Positions 19,229 through 30,301 are shown, counted from the first letter of the stretch. The stretch: DNA of 64,000 nt from Coccinella septempunctata (GCF_907165205.1 NC_058192.1:29974001-30038000); one strand, 5' to 3'. Notes: a model not told the origin generated them from the sequence alone. Translations and numbers: made by a program.

Positions 19229-22200
19229 CTAGTTGCGATTGTGTGCCCTCCTGTGACTAAAGAGACCCAACCGTGACCTGCAGATCCTTCCACACTCAGG
19301 GCATGGATAGTCTCCAACCAGATCTGGCCGCCGCTGTATCCTTCTCGATTCTCCATTATAACTGTGGACCAAAGACCTCCACTGTGACCTGTCTAACGCT
19401 AGTTGTTCCCAGTTATGATTAGCATTAACTGATTTTAGGGATTGATGTAGTGTATCCTTAAACCGCTTATAATGGCCTCCTGGTTTCCGGGCTCCCTCAG
19501 TGAGTTCGCCGTATAGAGCTATTTTGGGGAGTCTTGTGTCTTGCATCCTCAGAATGTGGCCGCTCCATCTGAGTCGGGCCCTCGTTACTTGAGTCTCAAT
19601 TGTTGTACAACTCGCGCGCTGCAAGACTTCTGCATTCGAAACTTTGTGGAACCATCTGATGTGCATTATCTGTCTTAGATGACGTTGCTGCGTCTGTTCA
19701 AGCTGTTTAATATGTCGCCTGTAGGGAGTCCAGCTTTCGCTTCCGTAAAGAAGCGTTGGGAGGACCACTGCTCTGTAAACAGCTGTCTTGGTCTTCAGAT
19801 TGAGGTCGTGATTTTGGAACACTCTGTCCTTCAGCTTCCAGAATGCCCGTGATGCCGAATTGATACGGTTGTGTATTTCCGTGTCAAGGTTAGCCCTAGT
19901 ATTTATGAAGCTTCCCAAGTATTTGAACTGCTCGACCTGTTCTAGAGTTTCATTGTCCAGGCTGATATCTGTTTGGAGGCTTTCTGGCGGACTTACCAGG
20001 ATTTTGGTCTTGTCAATATTGAGTCTAAGGCCTAAAGCTTCGTATATATGTTTATAGGTGTCCATTATTATCTGTAGATCCTCTGAGCTGTTAGCGATGA
20101 GTGAACAGTCGTCTGCATATTGAAGTTCCGTGATAAACTTGGTACGGGTTTTTGCTCTGAGGCGCTTCAGGTTAAACAGGCCTCCATCAAATCTGAATCT
20201 TATCCCAACACCTCTTACGGGCATGCTCATGTCAGCAATTATCGATACAGCTATGGCGAAAATATTGAACAGTAAAGGCGCTAATACGCAGCCTTGTTTT
20301 ATTCCAGAGTTGGTTGAGAAATGGTCGGTTGTAGAGCCATTATGCTTTATTCTAGCGGTGTTGTTGGTATGAAGGCTTTTACACACTGCTAAGAATTTTT
20401 CGGGTACTCCTAGACGTGCCATGATTTTCTAGAGCGCTCTCCGATTCACCGAGTCGAATGCCTTGCTTAAATCGATGAAGGCTGTATAAATCCTTGATTG
20501 TTGTTCACGGGCCTTTTCTTGTAGCTGTCGCAGTGTAAAAATTAGGTCCACCGTACCTCGATTTGGTCGAAAGCCGCACTGGGATTCAGGTAAAAGCTTC
20601 TCTAAGAGTGGAACCAGACGATTAGCCATAATCTTCGAGAGAATTTTACTGGCCACATTAAGCAACGATATGCCCCTGTAATTGTTGCAATTCGACGTAT
20701 CGCCTTTGTTCTTATAGAGGTTGATAACTAAAGCGTCTCTGAAGTCTTGTGGCACATCTCCCTGTTCCCAGATCTTGCGGAATAGTATTAGGAGACTATT
20801 GACAATGTCCTCATCCAAGGCTTTGAATATCTCCGCCGGAATGCCGTCTAGACCAGGTGACTTATCATTTTTCATATTTTTAATCGCGCTTATGATTTCC
20901 GACATTGAAATTTCGTCATCAAGCGATGTCATCGGACTATACGCGGGAAGCAGGTCTAAAATGGATAAATCCGAGTCGTTATTTTGATTCAAGACCTGTG
21001 AGTAATGCTCCTTCCATCTTTCGAGAATTTTTCTATCATCAGTTAGAATAGCTCCATGAGCATCTCTTATAGGAAAGCTAGCTTTTCTGCTTGGACCGTA
21101 AACAGTTTTAATAGCTTCGAAAAAACGCCTGTAGTCATGGTTATCGGCGTAAGCTTGTATTTCCCTAGCTTTTTCTTTCCACCAGCTGTCCTTGATTTTT
21201 CTTATTTTTTGACGGACCTTGCGTTTTATGTTTATGAAACCTATTTGGGCTGCAACATCGCCAGGCTTGTTAATTGCGGTTTTCATCGCTTTGTGTTTTG
21301 CGTCCAAAAGGGGTGCGATATGAGTTTCGCTGTCGGCAAACCAGTCTGGGGATTTTCGGGAGCGTTCTGTGCCCAGTATTTCTTTCGCTGTATTTGTAAG
21401 GGATGACTTGAAACGGAGCCAATGAGTCTCAATGTCGTCGTTATAATCCGGTGGTGTTAGGCTATCTTTGACGGCAGCTGTGAATCTGTCCTTTGTAGAA
21501 GGGTTTTGTAGTTTGGATATTTGAAGGCGCTCTCTTAGATACTTCGGCTTGCGTTGGTATTTTGGGCGCATTGAGATTTTCATTCTCGAGATTACCAGCC
21601 TATGATCAGTCCAGCACTCCAGATCTGCTCTGGGTTTAGTGACCAACACCTCTTTCAGATCTTTCCTTCTCACGATCACATAGTCGAGGGTATGCCAATG
21701 CCCTGAGCGCGGGTGGCGCCAGGTCCCCCTTGAATTGGGTCTCGTAATAAAATAGGTGTTCGTTATACACAGATTGTGTTCTGCACAAAGAGCCAGCAGA
21801 CGTTCTCCATTCGAATTGATGCTGTCTGTGCCGTGTTTCCCTATTATTCCCGGCCATAGTTCTGAGTCTTGACCTCTGCCCACTCTAGCGTTGAAGTCTC
21901 CAAGGAGAATAATTCGTTCCCGTTTTGGGATTTTACTTAATGTAGCAACGAGTGTTTCGTAAAAAGTGTCCTTTAAGTTGTCAGAGGAGTTCAAAGTGGG
22001 TGCGTATACTGCAATGATGTTCACAAACGTGTTATTCGCTGCAGGAAAACGTAGGGTCATTAAACGTTCTGAGATACCAACTGGATTTTCGGTAAGTTTG
22101 GCGGCCAGGTCGTTTCTAATGGCAAAGCCTACGCCATGTTGTCTGATTTCGCCTTCCGGCAAGCCTTTCCAGAAAAAAGTATACGCTTGTTCTACCAAGC

Positions 22201-22468
22201 TACCTTCGTCCGAAAAGCGTGTTTCGCTTAAAGCAACTATTGCAATGGATGTTCGTTGCAGTTCCTTATCGATTAGGGCAGTACGCCTCTCTGGTCGGTC
22301 GGCCTTGGGGTTGTCTAGCAAGGTTCTGACGTTCCATGCTGCAAAAGCTATGTGCTTTTCATTGGTGTTTGTTCGATGATTCACTCGCTCAGGCACCCTC
22401 CCCCGGAGATCCGAATGGGAGGGTATTTTACCTCCGGATACGAATTTTGTCCTGTTCGACTGATCCAT
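19229..22468 (-). pseudogene. RTE-like non-LTR polyprotein with a single nonsense codon
   Basis: One frame runs from ATG 22468 to 19229 (about 1078 codons) broken only by TAG at 20431-20429 in RRAL*KIMARLGVPEK, where a tryptophan is expected. Order: endonuclease (FAAWNVRTLLDNP, ALSETRFSDEG, GVGFAIRNDLA, ILLGDFNARVGRG, LDYVIVRRKD, WTDHRLVISRM, residues ~45-300), linker, RT (KSPGLDGIPAEIFKAL, VINLYKNKGDTSNCNNYRGI, CGFRPNRGTVDLIFTLRQLQ, IDLSKAFDSVNRRAL, GIKQGCVLAPLLFNIF, LQYADDCSLIANS with catalytic YADD) and a C-terminal C2H2 finger (CPECGRICRSRLGLFSHRRA). Such proteins are often listed as 'craniofacial development protein 2-like'. The element can nick DNA and reverse transcribe its RNA; this copy needs stop-codon readthrough. 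Confidence 0.9.
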
Positions 22469-22788
22469 CTTTTTGTAGGAGCTGCGTTAGAAGGTGTTCA
22501 AAAGCTGCACTGGTAACGCTGTCAGTGCAACTTTGGTTGCGGCTACGACTAGATTATCTTGTGGCACAGGTATCCTGAGACGACAAGGTCTGAGACGTAA
22601 CTTGAGCAACGCAGAGAGCCATTTCCTGCTCAAGCCAATGTTTAGGCTACGTAATTGTGGGAAACAGAGTTATACCGCTCATGTTCGGTCGCCAGAGCCT
22701 CGTTCGTAAGAACAGGGTGCACCGCGAGTAGGTGAGGTTGGCATTTGAGAGGAGAAGCTATAAAACGCATCCTTTCCCCTTACACCCC
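22469..22788 (-). other. 5' UTR of the RTE-like element
   Basis: GC-richer sequence upstream of the ATG at 22468, without coding homology. It ends where the foldback at 22789 begins; the true 5' end is not marked by any visible target duplication. Confidence 0.4.
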
Positions 22789-22955
22789 AGTAGCGTAGCA
22801 CTGACCTGGCACACACATGACAAAGGCGATGCATAATTTTCAGATATCGCACATCTGAGTGAAGTGTCAGTTGCGTGAAATATGTCGTTCTCAGTTCATA
22901 TCTGAAAATTTACGTCGCCTTAGTCATGTATGTGCCATGTCAGTGGTATGCTACT
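22789..22955. repeat. 167-bp near-perfect hairpin (foldback MITE)
   Basis: The left arm contains AGTAGCGTAGCACTGACCTG, CACACATGACAAAGGCGA and ATTTTCAGATAT. The right arm is its inverse with about 10 differences over 58 bp, and the loop is ~50 bp. It could be a MITE or an RTE 5' structure. Confidence 0.65.
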
Positions 22956-23930
22956 TTGGTAGGCGCTTCCACTAGGGTACAGTAGATCCCGTCCACGTGC
23001 ACACGCGCTTGCATTAAAATCGCAAGTGTTATGGTTGGAACATTCGGAAGATTCCAGATCACAGAAAGGAATTCTCAATATCAAATTTAGAATTAGAAAA
23101 TAAGAATTCGGGAATACTAAAAAAAATGTTGGGTGGAAATTGAAGAAATATTTTCTGAAGGAAGATATTCCAAAGAGAAAAAACCAGCCACACTGGACAC
23201 CGGAGATTTAATGATAGGGAATACTGCCCTGGAAAGTCGCGTAAAAAAACCCAAGCATAAGGACGCAACATGACTTTATACGCAGTCAATCGAGCATTTC
23301 TCGCTGCATCTGGATAGGTCCTAACTGAGGAGACGTTGAGAATGATTCATCTATATGAATATGGGTGATGTTTGGTACAAAATATGTGAATATCAATATC
23401 CATTTTCGTTGTTATTATAACGTGTCCTTCGTTTAAGATGTTAGACTCTTCATTCATCATCATTAATTATCGAAGTTAGACTCAACGTAGTTCTTGAGTG
23501 TTTCAAATAGAGTGGATCAGTAGTAACATTTGCAGTCATATGCAATGTAATGTATATTCGATAACTTTGACATCTCATAAACTAAACAAGAACAAATTAT
23601 GAAACGAAATAAAATTGGTTGTGGAATCTCGGGATTACTTTACAGTTGAAAGATTTTTATACGACCTCATGTTATTAATGAGTCTATTCCGTTATCAGGC
23701 TAAGAGTTCGTTTTCTTCGGTACGACTATCACGGCTGTCGACTTACGACGACCCACCAACGATCGAAATCAGTACTGGTGCTTCAATTGAGTCTGATTCT
23801 GATCATCTCTGTTATAACCTCTGACTTTGTTATCTTCCATTTGTTGAAATCGGGTATCCTGTGTTTTTGCACTAGTCAAATTATCTTGAATTTCAGATAT
23901 CGATTGAAATTTATTCTGGGAGGATTCTGC
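22956..23930. other. No gene recognised
   Basis: Mostly AT-rich sequence. The only structure is CTCGCTGCATCTGGA at 23300-23314, which is inverted relative to TCCAGATGCAGCGAG at 19027-19041. Short open frames here have no recognisable homology. Confidence 0.4.
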
Positions 23931-24436
23931 ATCTCTTCATAAACTTTTTAGGGTTTTCACTCCCAATCTCTGAAACAAAATTAATTAAAAATGAAATCAA
24001 CGATTTGCTCCTGCAAATAATAATTTGGCAAATTGTTCGGTAGGAATAGGTAGATCATATTTGGATCAATATACTAAAGAAGGAACTGTCATCCGGTAAT
24101 TTCAAAATTAAATGAATCAGCGTTTCTAAGCAGTCTCTGTTTCTGTGTGTTGACAATTAATGTCAAACAAAAGCCACAATTCTGAAGATTTTCAAAAATA
24201 GATTTTTCGTCTGATGAAGGAGTCTGATATAGACTCCGAAACGTTACAACTGAGAATTATAATTTCAACGTTAGGTATTTATTTTGAGTTCATTGTCAGG
24301 CAACAATTTTTTCTAGTTAATTTGCTCCTGACAAATTAGTGCAAGAATTTACGCAGGAGAAAATCGTTGATTTCATTTTTAATTGATTTTGTTTCAGAGA
24401 TTGGGAGTGAAAACCCTAAAAAGTTTATGAAGAGAT
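23931..24436. repeat. Foldback with 84-bp arms around a stem-loop motif
   Basis: Bases 23931-24014 and 24353-24436 are inverted copies with about 2-3 mismatches; shared words are CTTCATAAACTTTTTAGGG, TTTTCACTCCCAATCTCTG and AAAATGAAATCAACGATTT. The 340-bp centre contains CTGATGAAGGAGTC...GACTCCGAAACG at 24211-24243, a motif discussed separately. No protein is encoded. The near identity of the arms suggests a young structure or gene conversion between them. Confidence 0.75.
24211..24243 (+). ncRNA. Hammerhead-like / Penelope-associated stem-loop motif
   Basis: CTGATGA is followed by a hairpin with GGAGTC pairing to GACTCC, then GAAACG. The order CUGAUGA - stem II - GAAA is the conserved hammerhead core, but one unpaired A precedes the stem here. 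Penelope-like elements are known to carry hammerhead ribozymes in their terminal repeats. Stems I and III and the cleavage site are not identified, so activity is unproven. Confidence 0.3.
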
Positions 24437-24579
24437 ATCTTGAATTTGTTTTTTGGAGTACTCTTTTGAAAGGATATTCCAAATTACTCATATCTGTCTC
24501 TATCAGTTACAAGTTCATTATTGATGTGCAATTCACATCAAGCACTTGCTCTTGTTTTATTGTCCACTCATGAGATACA

Positions 24580-25097
24580 TACAGTCCCTGGCCAGTTTAT
24601 TAGACGCACTGAGATTTTTTTTTATATTTACTGGTATTGCCCGAGGAAAAAGCAGAATATTTAAATTTCATTTCCACAGAATGTCAGTTTTATCTACGAC
24701 TCTCATTAAATTGTTCTATTTGGCATTTATTTTTGATGTTGTAGTATTAATACTTAAGTATGAATCAGTACTATGTCTTCCAGTGGACGTCTTGCATTCT
24801 TCAGGTTCGTACGTTATTTCGATAATCCACATATGAAATCATTATCTTCGAATGCAGCAAACCGAACAATTCTGCTTTGATAGTATGAAGCTCTCATAGC
24901 TACACAGGGTGGCTCAGCAAAATATTAGAATTTCATGTTTAATCATCAATAAATCAATATTTTTTATCCAATATGATATATTATATGTGAAAATCATTTA
25001 CAGATGAAGTATATGTAACATATACATTCAATTTAATAATTCAATATTGAGATTTTGCATCGAATCAGTGCGTCTAATAATATGGCCAGGGACTGTA
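24580..25097. mobile_element. Tc1-type MITE
   Basis: Terminal repeats start CAGTCCCTGGCCAGTTTATT on the left and CAGTCCCTGGCCATATTATT on the complement of the right, then AGACGCACTGA on both sides. TA flanks both ends (24580-24581 and 25096-25097). CAGT...TTATTAGACGC termini and TA targets are typical of Tc1-like elements. The 514-bp body has no transposase. Confidence 0.85.
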
Positions 25098-25298
25098 CAT
25101 GTATTTGACTGTAATGTAAATATTTTTTCATTATCAATCAATGTAGAATTTTTTAGATGATAAAACATTGGCAAGCTCATTGAAAATTGGTTGTGATTAA
25201 GAAGTAGAACAAGGTGTATGTTGAACAAAAATATATAATTATAAATGGATATTGATTACATTTTTTCTCCTTTATGACATCATTCTAAATGACTTTAG

Positions 25299-25443
25299 CC
25301 TTTCAAACTCCTCTCCAAAAGAACATTTACTCATTCCAGATTTGAAAAGGATAAGCGCAATGTCACCTGAAGGGAGGTTCAAAAGGGACACGATCGATAA
25401 TCAATATGATAATTTTGATTTGGACCATGGACTCGGATTATGA
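25299..25443 (+). CDS. Candidate terminal host exon, unknown protein
   Basis: After a possible acceptor ATGACTTTAG, a frame reads LSNSSPKEHLLIPDLKRISA then MSPEGRFKRDTIDNQYDNFD and stops after LDHGLGL. Composition is that of a real, polar C-terminal tail and the codon use is not simply AT-driven, but I do not recognise the family and no partner exon is identified. The upstream pyrimidine tract is weak. Confidence 0.3.
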
Positions 25444-25444
25444 T

Positions 25445-25903
25445 AACTTCCCAGGCCTAAGCTGAATCGTGTCAATAGATTTATGGTTTTTTTCAGGAAG
25501 ACTGCGCAAATCTTCCGATAATTGGAGTTTGTTTTTTGTTTTCTTAATCGTGAGGGTTTTCGTTATAGGGTAGAATTCCACCAAAACCGTGTGCGACACG
25601 AACATTTTGTGAAGCAATCCCGCAGTTCGTCTGCAAGCTGTTTGCCTCCGTTTCAACCGGCATAGCTGTGAGCAACTTTCACATGCGCAACACTGTTGCA
25701 CACACTGAGAACGAACAAGTTTTTAGTGTTCCGCTTTCCTTCAATAATTGAATATGGAGGATCAAGAAAATGCAGTGCTTCGTGCTGCAGCGTGTGCTAT
25801 TAGTCCAAGAGCCAGAGTCAAAAAAAGTCTCTGAATTTCTTAAGCCTGGTTTTTTCTCAGGTGATTACAATCATAATATACAATAAAATGCTGCGGTCAG
25901 TCA
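25445..25903 (+). other. No gene recognised; short MEDQENAV frame
   Basis: GC-richer around 25570-25730. At ~25754 a short frame MEDQENAVLRAAACAI... stops after 26 codons; its composition recalls the first residues of Harbinger-type transposases, but that is only a resemblance. Confidence 0.3.
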
Positions 25904-27371
25904 AGTGGATGTTAGAACATGTGCCTCTGGTGCGCATTCAAACATGTCGTGATTACCGACATAACAAAATCAATTGCTTAAGGCTGAAACTTTATAAACT
26001 TTTGTATTTTGGTATTTAAATCAAAATTATGATAGTCAGTCAGCGTCCGATCGGGACACAGCTGGTCAGTCAGCTTTAATGTGCGTAGACTGGACTGGAC
26101 GTGTGACTGGAAAGCATCAAAGGATGATTAATGTCAGTAGAATGCATCAAGAATTGGGAAATTCTGTTTGCAATGCCCTTCCTGGACTGCATGATTTGAC
26201 TGGATGTGATTTTAACCCAGCTTTTTACAAGAAAGGTAAGAAAAAACCTCTGCAGATAATGAAGCAAAGCGAAGATTTTCAAAAAACATTCGCTGACCTT
26301 GGACTTGTAGATGCAAGCAACCAGAATAACATGTTCAATAAGGTTCAAGAATTTGCCATTTATACGGCTTGAAAAAAATTAAATCAATTGACGAGGCAAG
26401 ATTCGTTTTATTTTCACAGACGTATAAATGTTTAAGCACCACAAATGATCCTTTTAAAATTGAAATAAAGAATGTAGATGGGTCGAGTATGCCACCATGC
26501 CAATCGGAATTGATGCAGCGGGTCTTAAGAGTGAGCTTCATTTCAAATATTTGGCGTAATGCTCACCGTCAAATTCCAACGGAGCTATCTCCTACAGACG
26601 ACGGGTGGAAATTGGTGGATGAGAAATATGACTTTGATTGGTTCAAAGGCGACCAATTACCAGAACTTGTACAAGATGTCATTATCCCACCTCTACAAGA
26701 AAATACAGGTATAGAAATATCTTTATCTGGATTAAACAATCACAAAAATACTTTTTTTACGGAATTTTATTTATTTTTCAGATTCTGCAACACCCGAGCT
26801 CGACATATCAGATCACGATAGTGAAAATGATGATATGGATTCAGATAAAGATTCAGATTATGAATCATGTGATGATTCTTTATAGCTTGTTATCGTTAAT
26901 GAATTATATAAATATTAGAAATGTTTGAAAATCAATGAGTTCTTACTTGTGCGTATACCCATGGAATTTTATTTCTGAGATTTTAAAGAACAGTTGCTCA
27001 TTAAAATAAATGTGTTATATTTTGAATGATTATGATGTAATATCTATAGGGAGCGAAAAAATTTAATTTCTTATCCACTAACTGACGGGCGTTGTTCTAC
27101 GGAATGGCTGACTGATCATTTTATTTATCAGTAGTTACAAAAAAAATTTCACGCTTAATAGACGAATTGCATCTTTATAAACGACGCTACGCACATTGAA
27201 GCTGACTGACCAGCTGTGTCCCGATCGGACGTTGACTGACTATCATAATTTTGATTTACATACCAAAATACAACAGTTTATAAAGTTTCAGCCTTAAGAA
27301 ATTGATTTTGTTATGTCGGTAATCACGACATGTTTGACCGCGCACGAGAGGCACATGTTCTAACATCCACT
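25904..27371 (+). mobile_element. DNA element with ~186-bp inverted repeats carrying an 'LTGCD' gene fragment
   Basis: Bases 25904-26089 and 27187-27371 are inverted copies at high identity; shared words include GTGGATGTTAGAACATGTGC, CATGTCGTGATTACCGACAT and GTCCCGATCGGAC in inverse orientation. Between them lie the C-terminal part of a protein (26079-26885) and ~300 bp of AT-rich sequence. Long inverted repeats around a truncated coding region suggest an internally deleted DNA transposon of a family I cannot name. No clear target duplication is seen. Confidence 0.65.
26079..26885 (+). pseudogene. 'LTGCD' family protein, C-terminal part, two exons
   Basis: The first frame (26079-26372) has INVSRMHQELGNSVCNALPG then LHDLTGCDFNPAFYKKGKKK. 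A one-step frameshift at ~26366 leads to IDEARFVLFSQTYKCLSTTN, DGSSMPPCQSELMQRVLR and SPTDDGWKLVDEKYDFDWFK. A GT donor at 26709 and TTTTTCAG acceptor (26781) remove 73 bp, after which an acidic tail (ELDISDHDSENDDMDSDKDS) runs to TAG at 26885. Proteins with H-LTGCD-(T/N)--F-(G/R)KGK and PPC motifs are multicopy in many invertebrate genomes; their biochemical role is not known to me. The N-terminus is missing, replaced by the inverted repeat. Confidence 0.65.
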
Positions 27372-27448
27372 CTTCGTCTATATGTATTTTGCCCAATGAA
27401 GAGAAGAAAGATGCAGTGACGGCTCGTGCCCATAAGGTGTGTGCCGTC

Positions 27449-28085
27449 CAGACCCAGGATATACAAGATACAAGATGGGCAAAATTCGTTGTCTTCTGAG
27501 AGGTTCTCGAGAACTATAGCAGCTAGAAGAAAACGAATACATTTCCGAGCCCATTTTCGGAGAAACAAAGGATGGTGAAAACCGCAGCCGACGATACTTC
27601 GTTTTTGAGTTTGACCATTTCGTAACTATTTTGTTACAAATCTGAAACTTTAACCTTCTACAGGCACTTTTTTACGTAGAATCCACTGATGAACTCAAAT
27701 TATTTTTTCATTTGGAATCATTAGGTGAATTTTTTTTTTAATACAAATTTTTATTGAACTTGTTATTTTTGAATTGGAAAAAAATCTTTTGTCAGTAGAT
27801 GCTACGTATGAAAGTGCCTAAGAGAGTTTAAGTTTAAGTTGAGATCTGTAACTTCGAAGACGAAAAAGTTATGAGAACTTTTCGGAATCGTCAAAATCTC
27901 AATTTTTGTTTATAACTCGAAATCTAAAAATGATAGGCCGATTCTGTTTTCAGATTTGGATTAGTCATGAAAAAAGAGCTAGAAAATGTGTCATCCGTTT
28001 TTCTTCTAGCTGCCATAGTTCTCGAGATCCTCTCAGTAGACAACGAATATTTTGCCCACCTTGTTCAGGGGAATATCCTGGAATG
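27449..28085. repeat. Inverted repeat pair, ~110-bp arms
   Basis: The left arm (27449-27560) has GATGGGCAAAATTCGTTGTC and TCTCGAGAACTATAGCAGCTA; the right arm (27975-28085) has the inverse with ~85% identity. The ~415-bp centre is AT-rich. It probably represents a foldback or MITE adjacent to the LTGCD element. Confidence 0.6.
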
Positions 28086-28264
28086 AAATTAAGATACATG
28101 TATTTTTCCAACCAATAACTGGAAATGAAAACGTGGAATCCCACAATGATCTTTGTTTTTCTAAAATTAAATATTGATACATTTTTTGTCAATCAAGTTT
28201 CTAAATATAAGTTGGATGGGGTTGCGGCTAAGGGGTGAAGGAAAAATATTCAATTTTATTTACC

Positions 28265-28428
28265 ATAAATAAGTGCAATCTCATTTCCCAAAAATAAGTG
28301 CAATCTCAGAGTCTTCCAGTTCTCTCCTGTTCGTCTTGTCTCGTTGAGACCTATGATATCCCAGTTTATTTTAGTCAATTCTTCCCCAAATTCAAGTAGT
28401 TTGCCCTTTGAGGATAATGTTCAGACAT
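28265..28428 (-). pseudogene. RTE endonuclease N-terminus, inverted
   Basis: The minus strand reads TLSSKGKLLEFGEELTKIN then WDIIGLNETRRTGEN, the first block of the apurinic endonuclease of RTE-type elements. It lies head to head with the + strand RTE body that starts at ~28435. That layout is what twin-primed (5'-inverted) LINE insertions produce, so both parts may come from one event. Confidence 0.65.
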
Positions 28429-28434
28429 TATACT

Positions 28435-29372
28435 AACAAATGCTGTCGAAAACAGAAAAAGGTAAGTGAGCAATATACACTTCAATTAATGTCAAGTCGG
28501 AGAGAACTACTGCAGCAAGAAAACGTAGACTACCGAAAAGTAAGAGAGCTAAACAAAGATATATCGAAACACATAAGAAAGGACATAAGGAAGTATAACA
28601 GCGAACAAATTGAAAAAATAATAGATCAAGATAAAAGCTTGAAAGTTTTAAGAAGAAAACTTACAAACGCCAGAAAAGAAATCCTAAAACTAAAGAACGA
28701 ACATGGTAGAGAAACAACTAACACAGAAGAGCTACCCCAGATTGTTGAAGAATATTATACCGAGTTATACAAAAACCGACAGAAGGTCGAAGTGGAAGCA
28801 AAAGAAACAAGAAAAGAGACTGGAGTAATAAATCAAGGAGCGGAAGAGCTACCTGAAATAACAATGGAAGAAATTAAGCAATCGCTGAAGGAGATGAAAA
28901 AAAATAAAGCACCAGGCGACGATCGAATAGTTGCGGAAGCAGTGAAGTTCGGTGGAGAAACTCTACTGAAAGCAATAAAAAAGTTATTTAATCTATGCTT
29001 GGATAATGCCTCCCTGCCCGAGAACTGGAACAACATACTGATGATCTTGATCCATAAAAAAGGCGACAGCGCCGATTTAGAAAATTACACACCTATAAGC
29101 TTATTATCCCATCTATATAAGCTCTTTACAAAAATAATAAACAAGAGATTGACTTCTATCAGACGACAGATCAGACTGGCTTTCGTTCAGGCTACGGAAC
29201 AAATGACCATCTTCTCACATTAAAAATGCTCATTGAGAAAAGTCTAGAATATATCAGGCCACTGGTTCTCATGTTTGTCGACTTCCAAAAAGCTTTCGAT
29301 ACCATTGAAATGAATGCCATTCTGAAAGCTCTTAGTCACTTTCGCATAGACTATCTATAGATATACCCGTCT
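28435..29372 (+). pseudogene. RTE-type reverse transcriptase, 5' half
   Basis: A + frame to 29223 encodes the linker (DISKHIRKDIRKYNSEQIEK, VEEYYTELYKN) and the RT start: EIKQSLKEMKKNKAPGDDRI, LPENWNNILMILIHKKGDS, LENYTPISLLSHLYKLFTKI. After a frameshift it continues TGFRSGYGTNDHLL-like sequence, MFVDFQKAFDTIEMNAI (motif A) and HFRIDY. The frame is cut at ~29373 by the Harbinger element and resumes at 31937. Confidence 0.85.
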
Positions 29373-29822
29373 AACGGCCGTTTTCAATAACCTATCCAAG
29401 ATAAGGGATAGATCGCTATCTACAGTTTGTCTGCCTATCTATCCTTGTAGTTATCTATCTATGGTTTGCATTTCACAATTATGGTTTGACGTTATCTATC
29501 TCAAGGCAAGGATAGATAGGAATCCATTCAGCTCACACCACAGAACACTAATATAAGACCTCACATAATTAATTCATTTCTAGCGTTTGAGATATTGGGG
29601 TGTGTTAGAAAGTGTAAATATTTGAATATTATGTATAGAAGGTTAATCGTGTGTGTATGACTACATACCCGTATGCATCGTTTCATTGAACGAGCTTAAT
29701 TCCAATGTCTTTTTTTCCCATAGAGATTCTATGCTTAAACGTCGTTCAATGAAAGGTGCATACGGCAATAAATACATCACAATAATTGTTGATCGAGATT
29801 CTCAACCACGCAATATTTGAAA

Positions 29823-30075
29823 ATGAATTCCTCAACCGTAAGTACCAAATAAAAGCGCCGTTGTTATCGATATTCATTTTTCATTAATTTCAAGTTCTGA
29901 AGGCAATGATTTTTTCAGCCTAAATCAAAACCAATGACTAAAGAAGAGGCCATGCGTTTGGTACAATTTGTAGCAGCTGATGGGGTTATTACCAGCAGAG
30001 CTATTAATGCTACTAACAATAAATTGAAAGAGGAGATTTGGAGAAGATTGACCGAATCCTTCAACTCTTCGGTTT
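29823..30075 (+). pseudogene. Harbinger Myb/SANT-like protein, 5' part, two exons
   Basis: Exon 1 (29823-29837) encodes MNSST and ends at a GTAAGT donor. Exon 2 starts after TTTTTTCAG at 29919 in the same phase: PKSKPMTKEEAMRLVQFVAA, DGVITSRAINATNNKLKEEI and WRRLTESFNSS. This is the first two helices of the zeste/Naif1-type Myb/SANT domain that acts as the DNA-binding and import partner of Harbinger transposase. After ~30075 the sequence is antisense transposase, so the third helix is gone. Confidence 0.7.
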
Positions 30076-30301
30076 CAATTTTCCCACATTGCGCCCTCAA
30101 ATATGGATTAATTAAATCCAATAATTCACTCACAGCAACTTTGCTCAGTTGAATTCTACATGTGAACTCGTAATCATTCAAAATAATCATGTAATCAACT
30201 CGTGCTTTATAAACTTTTTGGGTCTCTTCCGATTCACTTTCTTCATCATCAATCATTTCTAATAATTCCATGTCGCTATCGTCGCTACTCAAATAATCCA
30301 T
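30076..30301 (-). pseudogene. Harbinger transposase N-terminus
   Basis: Starting at ATG 30301: MDYLSSDDSDMELLEMIDDE, an acidic leader, then YEFTCRIQLSKVAVSELLDL and INPYL. This is the pre-DDE helical region ('--F---FR-SK--V--L---I-P-L') of PIF/Harbinger transposases. The DDE domain is absent; the frame continues leftward only as the antisense of the Myb gene. Confidence 0.7.
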
